This document shows, one piece after another, positions 1 to 8,084 of a stretch of DNA of 64,000 nt. A model generated the notes under the pieces. That model saw only the letters and a list, made by a program, of their open reading frames with translations. It did no database searches and had not been told where the DNA came from. Both the position numbers and the translations under genes were made by a program. Source of the DNA: JACVRX01 sp963819885 (GTDB taxonomy: Bacteria > Actinomycetota > Actinomycetes > Jiangellales > Jiangellaceae); assembly GCA_963819885.1 (NCBI GenBank), contig CAWFXV010000025.1, positions 1 to 64,000 of the forward strand, read 5' to 3'. Each line of letters begins with the position of its first letter. The stretch's first letter is position 1.

Positions 1-327
1 CCCTGACCAGAGGACGGAGTGAACCGCCCCGGGACACACCACAGTCTCCGGAAACTCCGGGGCCGTTCACGACGTCGACAGCCGTCAGTGTGCCGAAGGA
101 GATCGCGACCGCCCCCAGGGGGTGAGTGCGGCGCCACCACAAGGGAGCAAGGACCACAAACACGGCGGCGAGCACCAGCGGGCGCGACGTTAGGTCCTCG
201 CGGAGCACCGCCTCCACCACCGACCACGCCAGGAGCACCGCGACGAGCGCCCCGTCCCGCCACACCCGCCGCGGGGGTTCGCCGGTCGAGGCTCATTCCA
301 CAACGAGCGCAGCGCCTTCGTCACCAT
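1..327 (-). pseudogene. sensor histidine kinase N-terminus, frameshifted and cut by window edge
   Basis: Reading from an ATG at 327, the protein opens MVTKALRSLWNEPRPANP, the usual start of actinobacterial histidine kinases of the class that continues PPRRVWRDGALV. The stretch PRRVWRDGALVAVLLAWSVV is found in the next frame. One base is missing in the C-run near 273-277, and without it the frame hits a stop within 45 codons. After correction the sequence runs on as membrane helices to the window edge (PLWWRRTHPLGAVAI). Only the transmembrane input region is inside the window. The break could be a true pseudogene or a homopolymer sequencing error. Confidence 0.6.
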
Positions 328-489
328 CTGTCCAGCGTAGGGACAGCGCGGCAGCGGCGGATCAGCCGAAAGCACGAGAGAGAGACCATGCCATCGGCCA
401 GGCGAACTCCAGCCTCCGGGCCGATGTGCCCGCCGCCGGGCTCAGCGATCGTGGACCTACCGATCCTCACCACAACAACGGAGCCCATG

Positions 490-990
490 ATGAGAACACG
501 TCAACCCACCACCACCACACTGGAAGACCAGCGGATCCCGGTGAGAGCCAAGCTCGCCGCAGCGTGGACAAGCTTCATGTTCCTGTACGTCTACGTGGAC
601 ATTCTCGCCTTCTTCAGGCCCGGCGTCATCGATGACATCCTCGCCGGCATCGTCTGGGAGTTCGACATCACCCAGACCTTTGTGACCACGGCGCTGACCC
701 TCATGGCCATCCCGATCCTCATGGTCGTGCTGTCGATGACGCTGCCCGCCCGGGCGAACCGCATCATGAACCTCATCGTGGCCTCGGTCTACGTCCCCGT
801 CTCGGCATTCAACGCGGTGGGCGAGTCCTGGACGTACTTCTACGGCCTTGGCGTCGCACTGGAAGTGATCGTTCTCGCCCTCATCCTGCGGTACGCCTGG
901 ACCTGGCCCCGCACCGCACCGTCGGCGACCATGGCGACCATGGCGACCAGCCCGGACCGTGAAACCGTTCGCGCCCAGCAGCAAGCGTGA
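490..990 (+). CDS. DUF6326 family membrane protein
   Basis: A 166-residue integral membrane protein with about four hydrophobic segments. It contains IPVRAKLAAAWTSFMFLYVY, SMTLPARANRIMNL and FNAVGESWTYFYG, the pattern I associate with the DUF6326 family of small actinobacterial membrane proteins with no known biochemical role. The start was set at the second of two adjacent ATGs (487 and 490), because GGAG at 480-483 sits about six bases before 490. An upstream ATG at 388 would add a low-complexity, non-conserved tail. The stop overlaps the GTG of the next small gene (GTGA), so the two are probably co-translated. Confidence 0.8.
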   Translation: MRTRQPTTTTLEDQRIPVRAKLAAAWTSFMFLYVYVDILAFFRPGVIDDILAGIVWEFDITQTFVTTALTLMAIPILMVVLSMTLPARANRIMNLIVASVYVPVSAFNAVGESWTYFYGLGVALEVIVLALILRYAWTWPRTAPSATMATMATSPDRETVRAQQQA

Positions 991-1091
991 ACCCAAGAGC
1001 AGTCCCCGTCCTGTTCGGAGCCATCTGCCTCGGTGCCGCGGTGTGGGCCTCCTGGCGGTGGGACACCAAATACCACTGGGACGTCGCGTAG
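987..1091 (+). CDS. small single-helix membrane protein, coupled to DUF6326 gene
   Basis: A 34-residue ORF starts at GTG 987, sharing GTGA with the upstream stop. It encodes one hydrophobic helix (AVPVLFGAICLGAAVWASW) and a short polar tail ending KYHWDVA. The stop codon lies inside a perfect 10-bp terminator stem, which is what a genuine last gene of an operon would show. I recognise no family. The case rests on the coupling, the helix and the terminator position. Confidence 0.4.
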   Translation: MNPRAVPVLFGAICLGAAVWASWRWDTKYHWDVA

Positions 1092-1110
1092 GGGCCTTCC
1101 AAGGCCCCTA
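1089..1110 (+). terminator. hairpin terminator after DUF6326 operon
   Basis: TAGGGGCCTT and AAGGCCCCTA are perfect complements separated by CC. The stem includes the stop codon of the 34-residue ORF. There is no U-tract, which is common for actinobacterial terminators. Confidence 0.6.
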
Positions 1111-1269
1111 CCGGCAGGTCAGGTCATCGGATGCGCACACAGGCCCACCGCATCGTCGACACCGACCCCAAGCGCGGCAACGTCGTCGTCCGCGTCACTG
1201 CCACCCGCCACGACGAGCCGACGTATCAGGTCCGCCAGTCCCCACCGAACACCCAGGAGGTCCCCGGCC

Positions 1270-1539
1270 ATGATCACCACACCAACCGTGTCCGGGAAAC
1301 CGGGTCAGGCTCCCACGGGCCTATCCTGCGATCTGTACCCACTAATCGGCTCTCACAGCACCTGGACCGATCCTCGGGGTCCCGTCAGCCGACCTTTGGA
1401 CGACGACTCGCGGCTGTGTTCCGTCGCGTTAGATGTTTGTGCAGCTCAGGCGCACTTTCGGCGTTCCCGCAGGTCACGGAAATGTCCGGAGTCATGTTCC
1501 GGCATACAGGCCAGCCCGTCGTCGCCCACATGGCCGTGA
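1270..1539 (+). CDS. hypothetical ORF with strong Shine-Dalgarno
   Basis: An 89-codon ORF has AGGAGG at 1256-1261, about eight bases before its ATG. The product (MITTPTVSGKPG...) has no motif, helix or family I recognise, and its C-terminal half is Arg/Ser-rich and looks like shadow translation. It may be the 5' remnant of a gene truncated by the mobile-element debris that follows. The rest of 1111-1890 holds only this and the integrase relic. Confidence 0.22.
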   Translation: MITTPTVSGKPGQAPTGLSCDLYPLIGSHSTWTDPRGPVSRPLDDDSRLCSVALDVCAAQAHFRRSRRSRKCPESCSGIQASPSSPTWP

Positions 1540-1595
1540 CCTGCCGTTATGTCATAGGCCCACTTCGTCAGTTCGCGCAGAGTCTGCAGGAAGAA

Positions 1596-1788
1596 CGCAC
1601 TCACCTCGGCGCGAGTGCGGTCGTCACTGTCTGGCCGCACGGGCGAGTCGGTGTCCAACGTCTGCGCTGCGCTCGCGTGGCCGAGCCTCGCCTGCACGAC
1701 CACGACGCTCTCCCCATGCCGGATCAGCAGGGATGCGTAGAAGGCCGCAGGTTGTGGAACCCGGTCCCAAGCGGCGCCAGGAACGGCT
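1596..1788 (-). pseudogene. tyrosine recombinase (phage-type integrase) C-terminal relic
   Basis: The minus strand reads GTGFHNLR, then after a one-base slip FYASLLIRHGESVVVVQ, then ARLGHASAAQTLDT and SDDRTRAEV. This is the HxxR...LGH...Y end of an actinobacterial integrase, where the usual continuation is LDTYSHLWPDSDDRTR. Here the catalytic Tyr position reads TDSPVR, so the nucleophile is gone, and the upstream domains are absent. It is a dead relic, so this accessory patch was once mobile or received a mobile element. Confidence 0.72.
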
Positions 1789-1890
1789 CATGGCCAACCA
1801 CGGCGACCAGCTGCCGATCCTGGAATTGAACCGGCAGCCGTGGGCCGCTGGTTGACCGGCTCGCGCTCCGGCGTCAGAACAGTGACCGCC

Positions 1891-4176
1891 TCAGGGGTAG
1901 CGATAGTTGGACAATTCGCCCTCGAGCCGCAGGTAGCGCTCCTCGAGCTCCTCGCTTTTCGACTGCCGTGGCGCGGCCGTCGGTGCCACGGACCGCATGG
2001 ACTGCTCGACCAGTCGCGCAAGCTCGGGCAGGTCGGAGAAGCTGGGGATCAGCTGCTTCTCGCTGAACATTGCCAGGGCGCGGCGCTCCCAGCCCCCGTT
2101 CGACGGTGGGAAGCGGATCAGGTGGTGCAAGACCTTCTCCCAGGCCAGCCGCCGATCCGCGACCGGCGCCGCGACCTGCTGCAGCAAGATCGTGAAAACC
2201 GACGACGAAGCGACGCTTGCGAGCACCCGCGCATCGTCGAAGAACGGCACGGACGTCAGCGTGTCCTTCGACATCAGCGAGTGCGAGCCGACGATCTCGT
2301 TGAAGGCGCCGTTGTCGGAGGCTTGGCCATAGACCGAGTCGGAGCGCTTGTTCAACGCCTCGGTCGCGGCGTCGCCCGCGTCGAGGAGCTGCTGCAACTC
2401 GACGGCGAACTGGATGAGGAAGCCGCCGCAGCCGGGTCCGTCCGTCGGCAGCTGTTCGGCCTTGCGGTCGATCGCGAAGGCGGCGACCAGCGCCTGCTGG
2501 CCCCGCGTGTTCAGGTGACCGCGCTCAACGAGATACCGGACTAGCTGCTCGTAGTTGTTCTCGGTGCGGCCGTCCGGCGTCGGGTGGGGCTCCAGCGCCT
2601 TCGCGTGGCGCTTGGCCTGGAGGTCGGCCTCGGTCTCCTCGCCCTCGCGCGGCGGCTTGGACGCGCCCGGGGCGAGCGGCCAGTGCTCCGGTGCCACGTT
2701 GGCGACCAGCCGCCGCCGCTCGTCTTCGCTGAGCAGGGTGAGGACCAGCGGTACCCAGTCCCGCAGCTCTCGCACGATCGCGGCCATCACGAGCGGTCTG
2801 GCCAGGCCGGCGAGCGTTTCGGGGAGCTCGACGCCGCGCGCCTCCAGCACGCTCGTGACCCACTCGGGCAGCTCGCCGGGCTCGCCGGCGGCCTTGTGCT
2901 CGAGGTTCTCCAGGGGGTGCAGCAGGGTGTGGGCGGTGTCTTGCGACGACGGGAACGCAGGGTAGGCGTGCCGCAGGCTCGGGGTCGACATCCGGTCCTT
3001 GCTGAGCCGGCCCGCGCTCTGCATCTTGGTGCCCGGGTCGTACGCCGGGAAGCGGAGGCGCCGGTAGAGCCGACGCTGCAGGCGCAGCCGTTCCGTCACG
3101 TCGGCGGCCACGAACTCCGGACGCTTCTTGGCGACGGCCGCCACGAACCCCTTGAGGAACTCCTCCTCGTCACTCTCGCCCTCCAGCTGCGCGGGCCGGA
3201 AGCTCCGCAGCTCGAGCAGCTCGACGACATTGGAGTGGAAGAACCAGTCCTCGACCCCGTGCAGCAGCTTGCCGATGCGCACCAGCAGCCGCTGCCGCCC
3301 CGCCTTGTCGTCCCGCCCGAGCGCCCGCCAGTCGTCCTCGACGCCGGTCAGCCCCTCGGCGAGGTAGGCCACGTAGTGCACGTCGACCGCGTTCATCACG
3401 CCGACGTCGCCGTCGCGCAGATTCGCCTGCCGCCGGCTGGGTCGGTACAGGGCGTTGCCGGGTCGCTTGCTCGCATCCCAGACGTACGGCGGCTGGTCGG
3501 TGTGCTCGTGGGGGAAGTACTGCGTGAAGAACTCGCCATAGACCTCGCTCACCCGGTGGGCCGGGATGGGCGTGATCGACCCCCACGTGCCGGTGCTTCG
3601 CCTCTGGATGTCTTGGGCGAACAGGAAGTGCGTGGCACCCTCGATGAAGAGCCGGAAGAACTCGCCCATGTAGCCATAGTGCTTCTCGTCCCGCTTGCCC
3701 TTCGCTCCCGGGGTCTTCGCCAGCGGCGTGCGTTCGATCGGGGTGCCGAGAAGGGTGTCGATCCAGGTGTCGGCGCCGCCGAGGTCGGCATAGGTGTCCG
3801 ACGGGAGGGCTGCCAGGATCCCCGCCAGGGTCCCCAGGGTGATACCCGTGCCCTCGGCGATGTCCTCGAGCGTGCCCGACGTGATTTCCTTGACGGCCTG
3901 CGACCCCAGGAGCGCGGCAATGGAGCCGAGTGCGAGCAGCCCACGCGCGAGCGCCAACTTGTCGCGCGTCTTCGGGATGACCTTGTCGTGCCAGACCCGC
4001 CGCTTGGCGAAGATGTAGGTCACCGGGTCGCGGAACTGCGAGACGTCGGTCAGGTAGTTGCCCAGCTCGAGGTAGGTCAGGTCGTCCTGCGTCAGTCGGG
4101 CACCGTCCAGGACCGGAGCCGGCACCGACTCCCGAGTGAACAGGAAGATGTCCCGGTGCCGTGAGATGTCACCCAT
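1891..4176 (-). CDS. Het-C-like domain protein (putative toxin/phospholipase-fold)
   Basis: A 761-residue protein. Residues about 35-325 carry signatures of the Het-C family: LGNYLTDVSQ at 39-48, HYVAYLAEGL near 267 and HGVEDWFFHSN at 306-316. The conserved His/Glu/Asp cluster (H306, E309, D310, H314) resembles the metal ligands of the zinc-dependent phospholipase C/P1-nuclease fold. Two hydrophobic stretches (about 76-92 and 104-123) could insert into membrane. Fungal Het-C proteins are cell-death effectors; a similar role here is inference. The C-terminal 430 residues match nothing I know. The start ATG follows GAGGA. It lies 27 bp after the 1037-residue gene and is presumably co-transcribed with it. 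An imperfect hairpin (GCTGCCG/CGGCAGC at 1810-1838) lies downstream. Confidence 0.65.
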   Translation of the reverse strand: MGDISRHRDIFLFTRESVPAPVLDGARLTQDDLTYLELGNYLTDVSQFRDPVTYIFAKRRVWHDKVIPKTRDKLALARGLLALGSIAALLGSQAVKEITSGTLEDIAEGTGITLGTLAGILAALPSDTYADLGGADTWIDTLLGTPIERTPLAKTPGAKGKRDEKHYGYMGEFFRLFIEGATHFLFAQDIQRRSTGTWGSITPIPAHRVSEVYGEFFTQYFPHEHTDQPPYVWDASKRPGNALYRPSRRQANLRDGDVGVMNAVDVHYVAYLAEGLTGVEDDWRALGRDDKAGRQRLLVRIGKLLHGVEDWFFHSNVVELLELRSFRPAQLEGESDEEEFLKGFVAAVAKKRPEFVAADVTERLRLQRRLYRRLRFPAYDPGTKMQSAGRLSKDRMSTPSLRHAYPAFPSSQDTAHTLLHPLENLEHKAAGEPGELPEWVTSVLEARGVELPETLAGLARPLVMAAIVRELRDWVPLVLTLLSEDERRRLVANVAPEHWPLAPGASKPPREGEETEADLQAKRHAKALEPHPTPDGRTENNYEQLVRYLVERGHLNTRGQQALVAAFAIDRKAEQLPTDGPGCGGFLIQFAVELQQLLDAGDAATEALNKRSDSVYGQASDNGAFNEIVGSHSLMSKDTLTSVPFFDDARVLASVASSSVFTILLQQVAAPVADRRLAWEKVLHHLIRFPPSNGGWERRALAMFSEKQLIPSFSDLPELARLVEQSMRSVAPTAAPRQSKSEELEERYLRLEGELSNYRYP

Positions 4177-4203
4177 CGCTGATCCTCGTCCGCCGGGGGC
4201 CCG

Positions 4204-7200
4204 TCAGGCCCCGCCGGCCTCAACCCACTCCCCGTTGGCGTTCTGCTCCCAGACGGGCAATGCGTCGTCGGCGCGCAGCTTCACCAGGTTGGTCGGCACG
4301 CGCACCGTCCAGGGGTCGCCCTGCGGCACCTCGTCGCCCGGCCGGTCGAGCTGCTCGGCGATCTCGTCGGCGATCGGCAGATAGAGCGGGCTGGAGATCG
4401 TCGGCAGCGGACCGCCGTTCCAGATCTCGCCGAACGTGAGGAAGTGGTCGATCGCGCCCTCGAAGCCGCGCCTGGCCGGCACCGTCGCCCGGCAGAACCC
4501 GGCCTGCAGGAAGTCGGTGAACGCAGGGTCGGGGTCGTCGTAGCCGAGCCGCTCGTCCCATTGGTCCTTGCTGCCCCAAAAGTAGGGGTAGGTGACCCAC
4601 GACATATGCTCCCATTCGAAGGCCTGCTCGAAGAAGCGGACGTACGCGCCCTCGGCGGCCGCCTCGGGGACGTCGATCTGCGGCAGCCCGTTGACCGGCG
4701 AGTCCACGACAGCGTCGAACAAGTCGAAGTGCTGGTCGGTGAGGATACTGAGGCAGTTCTTCTGCAGCTCCCGGCGGATCATCACTTGGTTGGTCGCGGG
4801 GTTGCGGCCACGGATCGCGACGCCTGCCTGCAGCTTGAGCTGAGCGAGCTTCTCCTCGTAGTCGGACACTTGCGCCTGGTGTGCGGTGCGCAGCTTGGCG
4901 TGGGTCTCCAGCCGCCACTTTTCGAGAGCGCGGTCGGTGCGCTGGCACTTGACCTCGATGGCGACGGCGACCTGCGAGACATGGAAGCTGTCGATCGCGA
5001 GCGGGATCGAGTCGCGCTCGTCGTCCAGGGTGGTCGTCCAGAGCCATTGGCCGTTGGTCAAGCGCTGGGTGCGCCGCCCGAGGACGACGTCGACGCTGAA
5101 GTCCGGCTCCCAGATGTTGCAGACCATACCGACGCTGCCGAACACCGCGCGGTAGCCGTCGTCGATGGCTATCTGAGCGGAGTGGTTGTAATTGGTCTTG
5201 CTGTCGCCGCCGCCGCCCTTGAAGTCGGCCGACTTGGTGCGGTAGATCTCCGGCGGCGGGGCGACGTCTGTGGCTCCGCACACCTTGACCCAGTAGGCGT
5301 AGTTGCTCTCGGTGATCTGGCTGGGCGTCAGGTTGAAGTCCGGCGGCTTGGTGAGGGTCAGCGCGCTGTTGTGGGTCTGGTCGAGGGCAGCGATGAGGAA
5401 AACCGCGGGTTCGGGGATCATGAAGTCGAACATCACGCGCAGGCCGTAGTTGAACATCTGGGCCTGGTAGACCTTGCTGACCCACTGGTAGACGCCAGAG
5501 ATGTGGCCGGTGCCCGTCGTGTTGTTCAGCTCGTGGACGTTCTTCTCGATCGTCTCGGTCAGCGTGCGCACCGTAGTGCGCTGCAGCTTCCGCTCTGCGA
5601 TCTTGCGTGAGCTCCGCTCGGTGACGTCCTGCGAGAACGTGCTGGCCGCCTTCGTCGCCTCCTCCTTGGATCGCGAGAACGACCCCTCGGCGCTGGCCGC
5701 GAACTCGACGGTCGGGCCATAGCTGCCGGAAATGCTGAGGCCAGCCTTGAGGGCGACGTCCTCCTTGATGGTCTGGCTGGCCTCGCGGGTCATTTCGAAA
5801 CGGTCGGTGCTCTCCAGCTCGTGCTCCTCGCTGGTGCTGGTCTCGGTCTCGGTGAGCGTGATGATCTCGCTCTCCTCGCGGCGGGTGTGCTCGCGCGACT
5901 TGAGCTCACCCTTCAGCACGTTCTCGATATGCGCGACGTCGACCGCCTCGTATCCGGTGAGCTGCTGCCTGACCAGGAGGAGGTCAGCGATGCCGGCCGG
6001 CGCGACCACGCCCTTGGTCTCCGGCACGCTGCCGGTCATCGGCAGCGTCGGGAAGCCGAGTACGCCCCCGGTACCCAAGGCGCCCCAACCTGCAGTGATC
6101 GGTGTGGAGACCGAGATCAGCGCGTCGCCGAGACGCATGAACGAGCGCTTCTCGGGATGCCCGGCGACCGCCTCGAGCTCGCTGACCGTGGTCGCCACGT
6201 CACCCTGAAGCCGATGGGTGATCTTGTCGAGCGGCGTGGTGGCGAGGTCAATGCCGCGGCTCTGCAGCACCGCCTGGGTCGCACCCGAGAGCCGTTCCGC
6301 CGTCGTCGGCTTGAGCACGAACCCGACCTCGGAGAGATCGGTCGGCTCGAAGCCGGCCCGCGCGGGCAGGACGACGTCCGGCGCATGCACGAGAGCCTGG
6401 GCCAGCTCGGCGAACGGCGTGTCGAGCCACGGGAGCTCGGCCCTGGCAGCTGCGTCGGGCTCGGCGTCCTCCCGCACGACGGGTCCAGGCTCGGTGCTCA
6501 CGTGTTGCTCGCGGAGGAGCTGGGTGTACGTGGCAGCGCTGCTGACCGCGGTGGTCAGCGTCGCGACGTCGGGCGCGGTTGTGGCGTCGCTCGCGACGAT
6601 CTCGGAGGCGCGGAAGTTTACCGAGTCCAGAGACGCCAGCTCGGCCACGGCCCCACGCAGCGCCTCGTGCTCGGTGAGCAACTCGCCGATCCGCTTCTGT
6701 CGTTCCTCGAGAAGCTCGTGGCGCTGCTTCTGCAGCTCCTCCTGGGCCTCGCGAGTGGACAGCCGGGAGTTCAGCCCCAGCTCGACAGGCAGGCGGAAGG
6801 AACGGCGCCTGCGGCGCGCTGCCGGATCTGGCTTGGGCTTGGCCGCGATGTCGGCGATCAGCTCGGCCGTCAGCAGCTGGCGGGCCAACCCCTCGATCGG
6901 GCTGCCGTGCAACTGCTGCAGCACCTTGATCGCGATCAAGCTGTCGCGGAGCCGGCGCACGGTCTCTCGGTAGGGCTCTGAATCCACGACATCGGCTGGG
7001 GGACTACCGAAGACATCCTGGACAGTCGTTCGGATCTTCTGCCACGACAGGCCGCCTTTCGCCTCGAGGTCGTCGAGGCGGTCCGCGAGCTCGTCGAGCT
7101 GTTGGCCGAGCGGAGCCTCGTCGACGCTCTGCACGAAGTCATCGGAGGCAGCGAACTGGGCCGACGCATCCTCGATCGCCTGCCTGCCTGCGCCGGAGGC

Positions 7201-7317
7201 GACCGCAGCACGCAGCGCGTCCTGGTAGCCGGACTCCTGATCAAGTTGAATAGACGGCTGCTCCGGGTCCTGGCTCACGGCGGGCCGCACGAGCATCAAG
7301 CGAAATAGATTCTCCAT
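4204..7317 (-). CDS. large conserved protein of unknown function, partner of Het-C-like gene
   Basis: 1037 residues from the ATG at 7317 (MENLFRLMLVRPAV); an ATG at 7353 would add 12. No catalytic motif is recognised. Regions: an alpha-helical N-terminal part with Arg/Glu-rich coiled coil (AQEELQKQRHELLEERQKR, about residues 210-230); a middle segment with IENVLKGELKSREHTRREES and long runs rich in Thr, Glu and Arg (TLTETETSTSEEHELEST) that look like an extended helical stalk; then YQWVSKVYQAQMFNYGLRVM and FDFMIPEPAVFLIAALDQ, which read as a folded beta-rich C-terminal half. There is no signal peptide. The size, stalk and neighbour suggest a structural, sensing or delivery partner for the Het-C-like protein; this is inference. 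First gene of a two-gene operon, divergent from the amine-oxidase-like gene. Confidence 0.6.
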   Translation of the reverse strand: MENLFRLMLVRPAVSQDPEQPSIQLDQESGYQDALRAAVASGAGRQAIEDASAQFAASDDFVQSVDEAPLGQQLDELADRLDDLEAKGGLSWQKIRTTVQDVFGSPPADVVDSEPYRETVRRLRDSLIAIKVLQQLHGSPIEGLARQLLTAELIADIAAKPKPDPAARRRRRSFRLPVELGLNSRLSTREAQEELQKQRHELLEERQKRIGELLTEHEALRGAVAELASLDSVNFRASEIVASDATTAPDVATLTTAVSSAATYTQLLREQHVSTEPGPVVREDAEPDAAARAELPWLDTPFAELAQALVHAPDVVLPARAGFEPTDLSEVGFVLKPTTAERLSGATQAVLQSRGIDLATTPLDKITHRLQGDVATTVSELEAVAGHPEKRSFMRLGDALISVSTPITAGWGALGTGGVLGFPTLPMTGSVPETKGVVAPAGIADLLLVRQQLTGYEAVDVAHIENVLKGELKSREHTRREESEIITLTETETSTSEEHELESTDRFEMTREASQTIKEDVALKAGLSISGSYGPTVEFAASAEGSFSRSKEEATKAASTFSQDVTERSSRKIAERKLQRTTVRTLTETIEKNVHELNNTTGTGHISGVYQWVSKVYQAQMFNYGLRVMFDFMIPEPAVFLIAALDQTHNSALTLTKPPDFNLTPSQITESNYAYWVKVCGATDVAPPPEIYRTKSADFKGGGGDSKTNYNHSAQIAIDDGYRAVFGSVGMVCNIWEPDFSVDVVLGRRTQRLTNGQWLWTTTLDDERDSIPLAIDSFHVSQVAVAIEVKCQRTDRALEKWRLETHAKLRTAHQAQVSDYEEKLAQLKLQAGVAIRGRNPATNQVMIRRELQKNCLSILTDQHFDLFDAVVDSPVNGLPQIDVPEAAAEGAYVRFFEQAFEWEHMSWVTYPYFWGSKDQWDERLGYDDPDPAFTDFLQAGFCRATVPARRGFEGAIDHFLTFGEIWNGGPLPTISSPLYLPIADEIAEQLDRPGDEVPQGDPWTVRVPTNLVKLRADDALPVWEQNANGEWVEAGGA

Positions 7318-8003
7318 ACCGCTAAGGAGTGCACGGAAACCCTTGTGATACATCGCTCACCGGTCGGACATCGAGCCGTCGGTCTCGGGATCGGAGGCGG
7401 ACGCGATGGAAAGATGTTGCGGATCGTCAGGTGCGTCATTTCGCCGCGATTGGTTGACGCGGACACGGGCATGAGAGCGCGCTGTCAATGGAGTGTGTCT
7501 GCTTCGTGTGCCACCGCTGGGCACCGTCGATCGCATCGTCACGGTTACCGAAAGGCTCCAACACACTGCGCTTCGACGTGGCGATCACTGAGTAGTAGTG
7601 CCGATCAGCGGTCAGTCGTAGGCGACCCGAGAGCCGTGATGTCGTGGGAGTCGACCTCGGTCTCGGTCCAGGGATCCATGGTGGCAGCGTCCAGTCAGGG
7701 TGGATCCGCTGTGGCATGCGCCGCCGAAACCGTGCCGGTGGCTGGCGCAGCTTGATGCGGGAAGGCTGACTTAACACGGATTTCCCTGACGAATCTCTTT
7801 TGCTCTGCCAGAGTAAATGGAACCCGGCACGGCCGATCAACATAGGGGGCGGACACGTTGGCGTTCATCGACTCAGTTCCGGTGTCCGGTGAAAAGTCGT
7901 TGTCCAACGGCAACCAGACGGAGCCGCGATACTGGTGGGTCCCGGTCATACGTCGAGGCACACCCCGCGAGGCTCTGTGCATGAAACCTCTGGGAGGCAT
8001 CAT
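7318..8003. other. divergent intergenic region with possible gene remnant
   Basis: This 690-bp gap between divergent genes must hold both promoters. On the minus strand between about 7610 and 7436 one frame reads HYYSVIATSKRSVLEPFGNR and DDAIDGAQRWHTKQTHSID, which looks coding. A possible start (ATG at 7679, MDPWTETEVDSHDIT) lies in another frame, so this may be a small frameshifted gene. A TTG-initiated frame at 7858-8100 is judged non-coding because the 26-codon ORF below fits better. Confidence 0.3.
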
Positions 8004-8084
8004 ATGGCCAACGTCAGACCCGCCGAAGAAGTATCAAGCCTCCAACGCGCAGCGCAGACGCATAGAAATGGGCGGCAACAATGA
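8004..8084 (+). CDS. 26-codon leader-type ORF coupled to amine-oxidase-like gene
   Basis: An ATG at 8004 is preceded by GGGAGG (7992-7997) at good spacing and encodes MANVRPAEEVSSLQRAAQTH plus six residues. Its stop TGA lies inside the ATGA of the following gene's start (8081-8084), the classic arrangement for translational coupling. The peptide is hydrophilic and matches no family. It could be a leader peptide, a small partner protein, or simply the translational entry site for the downstream gene, which lacks a strong Shine-Dalgarno of its own. Confidence 0.45.
   Translation: MANVRPAEEVSSLQRAAQTHRNGRQQ

Noticed and set aside
19..486. N-terminal extension of the DUF6326 ORF and other plus-strand frames here
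   Set aside because: Arg/Pro-rich, non-conserved; the minus strand of the same DNA encodes a recognisable histidine kinase N-terminus.
1810..1838. tRNA T-arm-like sequence GGTTCAATTCC
   Set aside because: Stem bases do not pair as a T-arm and no acceptor or anticodon stems surround it; it is the loop of an imperfect hairpin.
2584..4164. Long plus-strand ORF opposite the Het-C-like gene
   Set aside because: Antisense shadow with Arg/Gly/Val-rich composition typical of high-GC reverse frames; no family motif.
4444..6981. Long plus-strand ORFs opposite the 1037-residue gene
   Set aside because: Antisense shadows; coding signal and starts favour the minus strand.
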